Shown here: piece after piece, positions 1 to 7,585 of the stretch | Position numbering within the stretch: position 1 is the first letter of the stretch | Layout of the letters: each line of letters starts with the position of its first letter | Assembly: GCA_900540545.1 (NCBI GenBank) | Contig: UQGJ01000004.1 | Location: 1 to 64,000 of the forward strand | Direction of reading: 5' to 3' | Source of the DNA: an uncultured Eubacteriales bacterium | GTDB taxonomy: Bacteria > Bacillota > Clostridia > Oscillospirales > Oscillospiraceae | DNA length: 64,000 nucleotides | Notes under the pieces: model-generated | The model's input: the letters and a program-made list of their open reading frames with translations, nothing else | Database searches by the model: none | Told to the model about the DNA's origin: nothing | Translations under genes and position numbers: made by a program

Positions 1-315
1 TGGGGAACGCCAGCGGGACCACGCAGCCGCCCAGAGGCACGTTCTCGTCCCCAGCAGCCCGCCCTCGTCCACGGCCTGGGCCACGCCCTTGGCCAGCAGA
101 TAGCCGAAGCCGGTGAGGGGGACCGTGGCCCCCGCGCCGCCCCACTCCACGATATATTTGTAGATGCCCAGCCCCCCCAGCACCACGCCGGAGACCACAT
201 AGGTCACCAAAATCTTAGCGGGGGTCAGGGAGGTCTTGTCGATGAGGATCTGCCCGATGGCGCACAGGATGCCGCCGCAGAGAAAGGCTTTCAGATATTC
301 TAAGAACACTTCCAT
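1..315 (-). CDS. spoVAE: Stage V sporulation protein AE, 3' end cut by window edge
   Basis: Membrane protein of the SpoVA channel that moves Ca-dipicolinate into the forespore and releases it at germination. The start is the ATG at 315, after a GGAGG-type site; it lies just beyond the spoVAD stop at 322, so the two form an operon. The first 80 or so residues fit the family: hydrophobic helices and a conserved run reading AVDEGGLLG. After that the in-frame translation (positions 1 to about 50) becomes Trp/Arg-rich and no longer looks like a SpoVAE C-terminus, and the neighbouring frame does not look right either. This may be a frameshift or a misassembled contig end. Identity is good; the C-terminus is not trustworthy. 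Confidence 0.8.
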   Translation of the reverse strand, partial: MEVFLEYLKAFLCGGILCAIGQILIDKTSLTPAKILVTYVVSGVVLGGLGIYKYIVEWGGAGATVPLTGFGYLLAKGVAQAVDEGGLLGTRTCLWAAAWSRWRSP

Positions 316-321
316 ACTTGT

Positions 322-1341
322 TTAGCCTCCTTTCACGGTAGAAATCGCTACCGCATGGCAAATCCCCGGGATGCTCTCCCCCTGCATGGTGGAGGTGGGG
401 GAGAGGAGGGCGCCGGTGCCGCAGAAGAGGATGTGCTTCCATTTCCCCTCCCGCATGCCGTTGAGCAGGTAGCCGGTGAGGACCACGGCGGAACAGCCGC
501 AGCCGGAGCCGCCGCAGTGCACATCCTGGCCCTCGGGGTCAAAGACCAGCACGCCGCAGTCGTCGAAGTTTTTCAGGTCCATGCCGTCCTTGTGGAAGAA
601 GTCCAGCACAATCTCCTTGCCCAGAACGCCCAGGTCGCCGGTGACGATGAGGTCGTAATAGGAGGGCTTCCGCCCAGTGTCGGCGAAGTGGGCTGTCAGG
701 GTGTCGTAGGCCGCGGGGGCCATGGCGGCCCCCATGTTGTTGGCGTCCTTGATGCCCTTGTCCACGATTTTGCCCACGGTGGCGTGGGTCACGTAGGGGC
801 CGTCGCCGTCCCGGGCCAGGATGACCGAGCCGGCCCCCGTCACCGTCCACTGGGCGGTGGGGGTGCGCTGGCCGCCGTACTCCAAGGGGGTGCGGTACTG
901 CCGCTCGGCGGAGCAGAAGTGGGAGGAGGCCATGGCCGCCGCCCACTCGCCGTAGCCGCCGTCCAGCATCATGGCCGCCAGGGTCAGGCTCTCCGCCATG
1001 GTGGAACAGGCCCCGTAGAGGCCGAAGAAGGGGATGTCCTGCCCCCGGACGGCGAAGGAGGAGGCGATGCACTGGTTCAAAAGGTCCCCGGCGAAGATAT
1101 AGTCCAGGGTGGAGGCGGGCTGCTTGGCCTTGTCCAGGGCGCTTTGCAGGGCCATACGCTGCATGGTGCTCTCGGCCTTCTCCCAGCTGGCCTCGCCGAA
1201 GGTGTCGTCCTGATTGATCAGGTCGAAGGAGGCCGCCAGCGGCCCCTCGCCCTCCTTTTTGCCCACCACGTTGGCGTGGCCGGCGATGGAGGGGGGAGAG
1301 GCGAAGGCGACGGTCTGCTTGCCCAATTTTTTTGTTGTCAT
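322..1341 (-). CDS. spoVAD: Stage V sporulation protein AD
   Basis: Thiolase-fold protein that binds dipicolinic acid on the outer face of the spore inner membrane as part of the SpoVA channel. The protein has 339 residues, the usual length, and begins MTTKKLGKQTVAF; the family features GLYGACSTMAE and GGSGCGCSA are present. I chose the ATG at 1341 because a GGGAG site lies 8 nt upstream; a TTG at 1362 would add seven residues with no support. It is followed directly by spoVAE. No spoVAC precedes it, since the next gene upstream is divergent. Sigma-G control is expected from the family, but I see no convincing sigma-G promoter. Confidence 0.95.
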   Translation of the reverse strand: MTTKKLGKQTVAFASPPSIAGHANVVGKKEGEGPLAASFDLINQDDTFGEASWEKAESTMQRMALQSALDKAKQPASTLDYIFAGDLLNQCIASSFAVRGQDIPFFGLYGACSTMAESLTLAAMMLDGGYGEWAAAMASSHFCSAERQYRTPLEYGGQRTPTAQWTVTGAGSVILARDGDGPYVTHATVGKIVDKGIKDANNMGAAMAPAAYDTLTAHFADTGRKPSYYDLIVTGDLGVLGKEIVLDFFHKDGMDLKNFDDCGVLVFDPEGQDVHCGGSGCGCSAVVLTGYLLNGMREGKWKHILFCGTGALLSPTSTMQGESIPGICHAVAISTVKGG

Positions 1342-1434
1342 CTCATTCGCTCCCAAATCCAAAGATTCTAAGACTGGAAGTAGTTTGAACAGTTTTCCGC
1401 AAATTATCAGCGCGGAATTTGGCAGGAGCCGGGC

Positions 1435-1463
1435 TGGTCAAAAACGGCAAATTGCGGTATAAT
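1435..1463 (+). promoter_or_regulatory. Probable sigma-A promoter for the zinc-ribbon gene
   Basis: A -35 like TGGTCA (1435-1440), a 17-nt spacer and a perfect TATAAT (1458-1463) lie 29 nt ahead of the ATG at 1492, which has its own GAGGAGG site. The spoVAD-to-1492 gap is a divergent intergenic region. Confidence 0.7.
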
Positions 1464-1491
1464 ACCATCAACGAATGAGGAGGAAAAGACC

Positions 1492-2103
1492 ATGGTGGAA
1501 GAACCCAAACGCACGATTGCCTATCTGTGCCCGGAGTGCCGCCAGCCGGTGGTGGCGGAAAAGACCGTGTTCGCCCTGGCCGCCGCCCCCGGCTCCATCC
1601 CCTGCCCCTGTGGGAAATCGGCGCTGAAAACCGAGATGATGGGGGACCGGGTCCGGCTCACGGTGCCCTGCCTCTTTTGCGAAAAGGAGCACTCTGTCAC
1701 CTGCTCCACCCACGCCTTCCTCCACGAGAAGGCCCTGGCCTTTTCATGCGCCGCTTCCGGCCTGGACTGCTGCTACGTGGGGGAGGAGCAGGCCGTGTTT
1801 GCCGCCATGGAGCGCCTGGAGGCCGCGGTGGACAAGCTGGAGCAGGCCGCCGGAGCCGAGGGAACCTTTTTGGACGACGTTATCATGCACGAGGTCCTAT
1901 CCGAGCTGAAGGACATCGCCCAGCGGGGCGGCATCTCCTGCGCCTGCGGCTCCAAGGAGTGGAAGCTCCAGGTGAATTTCAGCTCCGTGGACCTCTTCTG
2001 CGCCCACTGCGGCGCGGCCCTGCGCATCCCCGCCGCCACGGCGGACGACCTGGAGGACCTGTGCTGCAAAAATACCCTGCTCATCCGGGGCAAGGAGGAC
2101 TAA
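1492..2103 (+). CDS. Multi-zinc-ribbon protein of unknown function
   Basis: A 203-residue protein with several paired cysteines: CPEC (residues about 14-17), CPC (38-40), CLFC (60-63), CAC (about 150) and CAHC (about 170). The pattern suggests two or three small zinc ribbons around a helical centre (residues about 100-140) that looks able to pair with itself or a partner. No enzyme motif is visible. The next gene, a thioesterase, starts 3 nt after its stop with an RBS inside this gene, so the two are co-transcribed. This is a clostridial conserved-hypothetical type; I cannot give a function. Confidence 0.7.
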   Translation: MVEEPKRTIAYLCPECRQPVVAEKTVFALAAAPGSIPCPCGKSALKTEMMGDRVRLTVPCLFCEKEHSVTCSTHAFLHEKALAFSCAASGLDCCYVGEEQAVFAAMERLEAAVDKLEQAAGAEGTFLDDVIMHEVLSELKDIAQRGGISCACGSKEWKLQVNFSSVDLFCAHCGAALRIPAATADDLEDLCCKNTLLIRGKED

Positions 2104-2106
2104 GGC

Positions 2107-2859
2107 TTGTACTACGAGGATACTTACCGCATCGATTCCCGGGACACCGACCCCTTCAACCAGTGCCGCCCATCGTCCATGCTGGGCTACCTGCAGGAGG
2201 CCGCCACCGTCGCGGCCTGTGAGCTCCACGTCTCCCGGGAGGAGATGATTCGGAACTACAACGTCTTTTGGATGCTGGCCCGCATCTGGTATCGGCTGGA
2301 CGCCCCCCTCCGCTGGGACGACCGGCTCACCGTCCGCACCTGGCACCGGGGCAACAAGGGGGCATCCATGTACCGGGACTTCGACCTCCTCCGGGACGGA
2401 AAGCCCGTGGGCGAGGCCGTCAGCGTGTGGGTCCTGGCCGATCTGGACACCCACAAGCTCTTCCGATTGAAGGATGTGAAGCAGTTCGAGGGCTCCGACG
2501 GCGGCGAACTGTGCAAGGACAAGCTCCTGCCCAAGCTGCGCATCCCCGTGGAGCTGGCCCCCTCCATGGACCGCACCCTCCATTACAGCGACGCCGACAT
2601 CAACGGCCACGTGAACAACACCCGCTACGCCGACTTCGCCTGCGACGCCCTCCACCTCCACCGGCTGGGGGAGGGGCAGTTCGTGTCCTCCCTGCAAATC
2701 GGCTACCTGAAGGAGTGCCGCCCGGGGGAGACCCTGCACCTGTCCACCGGCAGCCGGGACGGGGTCTGGTACGTCCAGGGCGACGGCACCGAGGGCAAGC
2801 CCCATTTTGATGCCGCGCTGACCCTTTCGCCCCTTGACAAGGCCACGGCCGGGGCGTAA
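2107..2859 (+). CDS. Acyl-ACP thioesterase (FatA/FatB type, double hotdog)
   Basis: Hydrolyses acyl-ACP to release free fatty acids. The 250-residue length fits bacterial members of the family (Pfam Acyl-ACP_TE). The N-terminal hotdog half begins YRIDSRDTDPFNQCRPSS, and the second half carries DADINGHVNNTRYADFA (about 160-176), the typical Asp/Asn/His active-site stretch. The start is a TTG, supported by AAGGAGGA 6 nt upstream (2093-2100) inside the end of the preceding gene. Translational coupling to the zinc-ribbon gene is likely. Chain-length preference cannot be told from the sequence. Confidence 0.9.
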   Translation: MYYEDTYRIDSRDTDPFNQCRPSSMLGYLQEAATVAACELHVSREEMIRNYNVFWMLARIWYRLDAPLRWDDRLTVRTWHRGNKGASMYRDFDLLRDGKPVGEAVSVWVLADLDTHKLFRLKDVKQFEGSDGGELCKDKLLPKLRIPVELAPSMDRTLHYSDADINGHVNNTRYADFACDALHLHRLGEGQFVSSLQIGYLKECRPGETLHLSTGSRDGVWYVQGDGTEGKPHFDAALTLSPLDKATAGA

Positions 2860-2910
2860 AATAGGCCAAATACGTTGAAAAAACCGATGAAATATGAAGG
2901 AGTGGAGTCC

Positions 2911-4386
2911 ATGATCAACACTGACGCCGCCGGGAAGTTCGCCCGGCAGGGCCTGACCTTCGACGACGTTCTCCTGGTCCCCGCGGAGAGTGACGTCCTG
3001 CCCGCCGACATCGACCTGCACACCCAGCTCACCAAGAAGATCACCCTGAACATCCCCGTGATGAGCGCCGCCATGGATACCGTCACCGAGTCCCGCATGG
3101 CCATCGCCATCGCCCGGGAGGGCGGCATCGGCATCATCCACAAGAATATGTCCATCGGCCAGCAGGCCGAGCAGGTGGACATGGTCAAGCGCAGCGAGAA
3201 CGGCGTCATCACCAACCCCTTCTGGCTGGCCCCCGGCCACACCCTGGCCGAGGCCGACGAGCTGATGGCCAAATACCGCATCTCCGGCGTGCCCATCTGC
3301 GACAACGGCAAGCTCATCGGCATCATCACCAACCGGGACATGAAGTTCGAGGTGGACATGTCCCAGCTCATCGACAACGTGATGACCAAGGAGAACTTGG
3401 TCACCGCCCGGGAGGGCACCACCCTGGAGGAGGCCAAGGAGATCCTCCGCCGCCATAAAATCGAAAAGCTGCCCATCGTGGACGAGAACTTCCACCTGAA
3501 GGGCCTCATCACCATCAAGGACATCGAAAAGGCTTTCGTCTACCCCCACTCCGCCCGTGACGCCAAGGGCCGCCTGCTGGTGGGCGCCGCCATCGGCGTC
3601 ACCAGCGACGTGCTGGACCGGGTCTCCGCCCTGGTGGACGCCGGGGCCGACGTGCTGGCCCTGGACTCCGCCCACGGCCACTCCCACAATATCATTGAGT
3701 GCGTCAAGCGCATCAAGGCCCTGTACCCCGACGTGCAGCTCATCGCGGGCAACGTCGCCACTGCCGAGGGCACCCGCGCCCTCATCGAGGCGGGCGCCGA
3801 CTGCGTGAAGATCGGCATCGGCCCCGGCTCCATCTGCACCACCCGCGTGGTGGCGGGCATCGGCGTGCCCCAGATCACCGCCGTGTACGACGCCGCCTGC
3901 GTGGCCGCCGAGTACGGCGTGCCCATCATCGCCGACGGCGGCATCAAGTACTCCGGCGACATCGCCAAGGCCCTGGCCGCCGGCGGCAACGTGGTCATGC
4001 TGGGCTCCCTGCTGGCGGGCTGCGAGGAGTCCCCCGGTGACACCGAGGTCTACCAGGGCCGCCAGTTCAAGGTCTACCGCGGCATGGGCTCCCTGGGCGC
4101 CATGGCAAAGGGCTCCAAGGACCGCTACTTCCAGGAGGACAACAAGAAGCTGGTCCCCGAGGGCGTGGAGGGCCGTGTGCCCTACAAGGGCGCCGTGGGC
4201 GAGACCATCTATCAGATGATGGGCGGCCTCAAGGCCGGTATGGGCTACACCGGCTGCAAGGACATCCCCACCCTGCACCAGAAGGCCCAGTTCATCCAGA
4301 TCACCAGCGCGGGCCTCAAGGAGTCTCACCCCCACGACATCTATATCACCAAGGAAGCCCCCAACTACACCCTGAACCCCTCCTAA
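2911..4386 (+). CDS. guaB: IMP dehydrogenase
   Basis: NAD-dependent oxidation of IMP to XMP, the committed step to GMP; the product feeds the GMP synthases at 47875 and 54578. The protein has 491 residues. It shows the N-terminal barrel start LTFDDVLLVPAES, a CBS pair at about 90-205, the catalytic loop GPGSICTTR with Cys309, and a flap ending near GRVPYKGAVG. I placed the start at 2911 (MINTDAAGKF) because GAAGGAG lies 8 nt upstream; a TTG at 2875 gives an extension unlike the family. Codon use is strongly biased to C/G third positions, as expected of a highly expressed housekeeping gene here. Confidence 0.97.
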   Translation: MINTDAAGKFARQGLTFDDVLLVPAESDVLPADIDLHTQLTKKITLNIPVMSAAMDTVTESRMAIAIAREGGIGIIHKNMSIGQQAEQVDMVKRSENGVITNPFWLAPGHTLAEADELMAKYRISGVPICDNGKLIGIITNRDMKFEVDMSQLIDNVMTKENLVTAREGTTLEEAKEILRRHKIEKLPIVDENFHLKGLITIKDIEKAFVYPHSARDAKGRLLVGAAIGVTSDVLDRVSALVDAGADVLALDSAHGHSHNIIECVKRIKALYPDVQLIAGNVATAEGTRALIEAGADCVKIGIGPGSICTTRVVAGIGVPQITAVYDAACVAAEYGVPIIADGGIKYSGDIAKALAAGGNVVMLGSLLAGCEESPGDTEVYQGRQFKVYRGMGSLGAMAKGSKDRYFQEDNKKLVPEGVEGRVPYKGAVGETIYQMMGGLKAGMGYTGCKDIPTLHQKAQFIQITSAGLKESHPHDIYITKEAPNYTLNPS

Positions 4387-4389
4387 GTC

Positions 4390-4641
4390 GTGGAGCGATT
4401 GACGGCCCCCGGCCCCGACGGGACCTATGCCGCCGCCGACCTGGACGCGGCGGTGCAGAAGCTGGCCCGATTCGAGAACGCTTACGACTACGTCGCCGCC
4501 CGTCAAGCCGAACTAGTCCGCCGGATGGAGGCGCTGAAAGCGGAGGGCAAGCAGAAGTCGGCCCAGTTCCGGGAACTGCTGGGCGAAAAGTTGATGAACC
4601 AGAACATGCTGATCCTGTGGGAGACCTACGGGATTCGATAA
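4390..4641 (+). CDS. Small helical protein of phage/clostridial type
   Basis: An 83-residue protein starting at a GTG 3 nt after the guaB stop. It opens MERLTAPGPDGTYAAADLD, a layout seen in many small phage and prophage proteins of Firmicutes (MERLT followed by a Tyr/Leu-rich short helix). The rest is one long charged helix with several Arg, Lys and Glu (about 33-70), ending LMNQNMLILWETYGIR. No catalytic motif is present. It should be co-transcribed with guaB, because the only terminator lies after it. Function unknown. Confidence 0.6.
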   Translation: MERLTAPGPDGTYAAADLDAAVQKLARFENAYDYVAARQAELVRRMEALKAEGKQKSAQFRELLGEKLMNQNMLILWETYGIR

Positions 4642-4652
4642 CGGAAAAGCAG

Positions 4653-4696
4653 GCCGCCGCACCGGTTGAAACACCGGCGCGGCGGCTCGCCTTTTT
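4653..4696 (+). terminator. Rho-independent terminator of the guaB operon
   Basis: GCCGCCGC with CCGG pairs with CCGG and GCGGCGGC around a short loop, followed by TTTTT at 4692-4696. Confidence 0.9.
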
Positions 4697-4740
4697 GTCA
4701 TTGCGAGCCAGTTCTCAAACTGGCGTGGCAATCCGTCCCC
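4697..4740 (+). repeat. REP-like palindromic repeat
   Basis: An ATTGC / GCAAT outer pair (4700-4704, 4728-4732) encloses GCCAGTT-CTCA-AACTGGC (4707-4724). The outline, CATTGCGAGCCAG followed by CTGGCGTGGCAATCC, resembles short interspersed repeats common in gut Firmicutes genomes; that comparison is from memory. Confidence 0.6.
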
Positions 4741-4821
4741 CGTTTCCACGCTTTCTACCAGAAATCTTTTCCACAAGCACTTGAATTTTCTCCAACAAAA
4801 TGTTACCATAGAATCCAGAAA

Positions 4822-4895
4822 CCGCGAGAAAGGGACGTCCCTTTCTGTTGTCTGCCATGGCAGACAACAAGAGGCCCTGAATACACATCTCGCGG
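4822..4895 (+). promoter_or_regulatory. Branched palindromic leader ahead of the SLH gene
   Basis: CCGCGAGA (4822-4829) can pair with TCTCGCGG (4888-4895). Between them sit two perfect palindromes: an 18-bp one centred on GACGTC (4828-4845) and a 24-bp one centred on CCATGG (4846-4869). Transcribed, this would fold as a three-way structure ending about 5 nt before the GAGAGGAAG ribosome site of the gene at 4917. It could be a regulatory leader or an inserted repeat; I cannot tell which. Confidence 0.45.
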
Positions 4896-4916
4896 AGAAA
4901 GAGAGGAAGCAGAACG

Positions 4917-7484
4917 ATGAAAAAGGCAGTCAGCGTACTCCTTTCCCTGGCGCTCCTCCTGACCCTGTCCGTCCCGGCTTGGGCCTATCCCGACGTGGCC
5001 GGGGACCACCCGGCCCAGGCCGTCATCCAGCGGTGGAGCGATTACGGGCTGGTCATCGGGGATGAGAAGGGGGAATTCGACCCGGAGGGCTCCCTGACCC
5101 GGGCGGCCTTCGCCACCATTCTGGACCGGCTCATGGGCTATCAGGTCCAGGCCGAAAATACCTTCTCCGACCTGAAAGAGGGGGACTGGTATCTGGACGC
5201 CGTCCTCCGGCTCAACGCCGCCGGGGTGCTGGAGGGGGCCGAGGGCCGGGCCATGCCCAACGGCGTCCTCACCCGGCAGGAGGCCGCCGCCCTGGCGGGC
5301 CGGGTCCTGGGCCTGGAAGAAGGTGACAAGGAATTAAGCTTTGCAGACAAAACGGCCGTAGCCGACTGGGCGGCGGGCTGGGTGTCCGCCCTGGCGGGCC
5401 GGGGCTGCTTCGCCGGAGAGACGAGCTTCCGGCCAACTGAGCCCATGACCCGCGCCGAGGCCGTGTCCATGCTGGACACCCTGATTTCCGCCTTTGTCCA
5501 CGCCGACGGGACCTACTCCGCCGACGCCGCGGGCGACGTGGTGGTCAACGCCAAGGATGTGACCCTGAAGGACATGAAGATTGGCGGCGACCTGATCGTG
5601 GCCGACGGCGTGGCCGATGGGGACGTGTATCTGGACCATGTGACCGTGGCCGGGAAGATCGTCCTCCGGGGCGGTGGCGACCACTCCTTCCACCTCCTGC
5701 CCGGCACCGAGGTGAAGGGGACCATCGTCGTCACCAAGACCGCTTCCGGCGGCATCCGGCTGGTCAACGAAAGCGGCAAGGTCCTGCCCATGGTCAACGT
5801 GGCGGACGGCAAGGACGGCGTCACCCTCACCGGCGACTTCGACCAGGTGGTGGTTGCCACCGATGCGGCGGTGGAGCTGGCCGACGCCAACGTCAAGACC
5901 GCCGTCTCCGTCACCGTGCCCGGAGCCAGCGTCAGCGTGACCGGCAAGTCGGAGGTGAAGAAGCTGGACGTGGCCGAGACCGCCAAGGACGCCGCCGTGT
6001 CCATCGACAAGACTGCCCAGGTGAAAGCGGTGGACGTGGCCGCCGACGGCCTGACCCTGGACAATCAGAGCAAGACGCAGCCCACCCTCACCGTGGACAA
6101 GACCGTCACCGAAAAGCCCAAGGATTCCACCGGCAGCGATGTAAAGCCTGCGCCTACCCCGTCCCCCTCGCCCAGTGGCCCCAGCGGCCCCACCACGTTG
6201 AGCGCCGTCACCGCCAATCTGGCCTCCCCCCAGGCGGCCAAAGCCGCCACCGACGCCGTCCCCGCCGGCAGCGGCTACACCGTCGCCACTACGTGGGAAC
6301 CCGAGCTGGTGGGGGGAAAATTCGCCAAGGACACCGCCTATACCGCCACGCTGGTGTTCTCTCTGGCATCCTCCTCGTACCAGTGGGGAAGCACCGTTAA
6401 CGTGACCGTAAACAACTCCACGAGCTATGGGACCGACGCCGAAATGAGCGCCCCGACCATCAATACCGAATCCAAGACTGTCACCGTCACGGCGGCCTAT
6501 GCCAAGACCGCCGCCAATCTGTCCCTGGTGGTGGACGCCCAGCCCGAGAACGTCACTGCCACAGAGGGGAATACCACCGGCAAGAGTGTCAGCGTCCGCG
6601 CCCATGTGAAGGCAGACGGAGCGGAGGCCGCCAACTACCCCGTATCCTATCAGTGGTATCAGGCCACACAGAGCGATTTGAGCGATAAAGAAGCTATTCC
6701 AGGGGCCACCGCCGCTGAATGCAGACTGCCTGTCCTGGAGAAAGGGACTTATTACTTCGCCTGCATCATGACCGCCGATGGGGTGGAGGAGATCATGAGC
6801 GAGTTTGCTACTATAACCGTAAACGCTGCTCCACAAGGCGCTGTGGTACTGTCAAATGTACAGCTGGCTTTAGACGAAGAGTCTTTAATTTTAAAATGGG
6901 ATACGAACAAGCCTGAATATGTAAAATACAATTTCACCTATTTAAGCTCAGGGGAGAAATTGGAGGATATAGGAAGCCGTAATCGTTCGCGCCCAGAGGC
7001 TCAACTCCCTATTGGACCAGAGGTAATTTTCCTGAATACGTCCAGTACCATAGACGAGATTCAGATTACGCCAGTAAACGATAACAGAGAACCTGTTGGG
7101 GAGACGGTTTCTTTTGAGTGTTCCATTGATGTTACGAAGTCTGCTATGAATGGTGCTGGCATATCTTATAATTCCACCCGGAAGGTATTCACATTTCAAG
7201 GGTTGCAAAATAGTTTTTCCGGATATTACTTCATGATGGTTTCTTACAATGGGCTAGACGAAGATATTGGATTCGGTGCACAGATTTCACCTCCAGAGGA
7301 AGGACCATGGGAGGAACAGTTGGATTATGTATCGGATGAGGAGTTGGCGGCCATCGAAAAGCCGGGAACAACAGTGCAACTTTATGCCTGGAACACAACG
7401 CTGACCGACACAACAAATGCCAGTGTAGCATTTCAAGCAAGTGAAGCAATCCCCATTACTCTGGAACAGTCCGGCAACGAATAA
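4917..7484 (+). CDS. S-layer homology domain surface protein
   Basis: An exported 855-residue protein likely held to the cell wall by its SLH domains. A signal peptide (1-23, MKKAVSVLLSLALLLTLSVPAWA) is followed by three SLH repeats at about 27-76, 83-134 and 143-191. Next comes a Val/Asp-rich beta-repeat stretch (205-400, possibly a right-handed beta-helix), a Pro/Ser linker (about 408-425, TPSPSPSGPSGP) and Ig-like or immunoglobulin-fold segments to the end. From about 6760 on (residue about 615) the DNA becomes clearly A+T-richer than the rest, suggesting the C-terminal ligand part was acquired separately. Start ATG with GAGAGGAAG upstream. The substrate or adhesion target is unknown. Confidence 0.85.
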   Translation: MKKAVSVLLSLALLLTLSVPAWAYPDVAGDHPAQAVIQRWSDYGLVIGDEKGEFDPEGSLTRAAFATILDRLMGYQVQAENTFSDLKEGDWYLDAVLRLNAAGVLEGAEGRAMPNGVLTRQEAAALAGRVLGLEEGDKELSFADKTAVADWAAGWVSALAGRGCFAGETSFRPTEPMTRAEAVSMLDTLISAFVHADGTYSADAAGDVVVNAKDVTLKDMKIGGDLIVADGVADGDVYLDHVTVAGKIVLRGGGDHSFHLLPGTEVKGTIVVTKTASGGIRLVNESGKVLPMVNVADGKDGVTLTGDFDQVVVATDAAVELADANVKTAVSVTVPGASVSVTGKSEVKKLDVAETAKDAAVSIDKTAQVKAVDVAADGLTLDNQSKTQPTLTVDKTVTEKPKDSTGSDVKPAPTPSPSPSGPSGPTTLSAVTANLASPQAAKAATDAVPAGSGYTVATTWEPELVGGKFAKDTAYTATLVFSLASSSYQWGSTVNVTVNNSTSYGTDAEMSAPTINTESKTVTVTAAYAKTAANLSLVVDAQPENVTATEGNTTGKSVSVRAHVKADGAEAANYPVSYQWYQATQSDLSDKEAIPGATAAECRLPVLEKGTYYFACIMTADGVEEIMSEFATITVNAAPQGAVVLSNVQLALDEESLILKWDTNKPEYVKYNFTYLSSGEKLEDIGSRNRSRPEAQLPIGPEVIFLNTSSTIDEIQITPVNDNREPVGETVSFECSIDVTKSAMNGAGISYNSTRKVFTFQGLQNSFSGYYFMMVSYNGLDEDIGFGAQISPPEEGPWEEQLDYVSDEELAAIEKPGTTVQLYAWNTTLTDTTNASVAFQASEAIPITLEQSGNE

Positions 7485-7503
7485 AGCGTATACCCCCGCG
7501 CCG

Positions 7504-7535
7504 AAAAGCCAGCCCTTCGGGGCTGGCTTTTCTTT
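7504..7535 (+). terminator. Rho-independent terminator after the SLH gene
   Basis: AAAAGCCAGCCC pairs with GGGCTGGCTTTT around a TTCG tetraloop, followed by CTTTTCC. Confidence 0.9.
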
Positions 7536-7585
7536 TCCTCTCCCATCTGCTATAATGGGAAAAACGCCGAAAGGGGGGAGAGAAC

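Noticed and set aside
355..1371. Long plus-strand frame opposite spoVAD
   Set aside because: It mirrors the GC-rich third positions of the real gene; the product is low-complexity with no family and no ribosome site.
1342..1430. Possible sigma-G promoter for spoVAD (CAAACTA as -10)
   Set aside because: The -10 has a mismatch and no good -35 is found at the right distance.
1897..4506. An 869-codon minus-strand frame opposite guaB
   Set aside because: Shadow of guaB and the thioesterase; rich in Gly/His/Val, no start signals, no homology pattern.
4666..4920. Plus-strand frame in the guaB-SLH spacer
   Set aside because: It consists of the terminator, the REP-like repeat and palindromes; no ribosome site.
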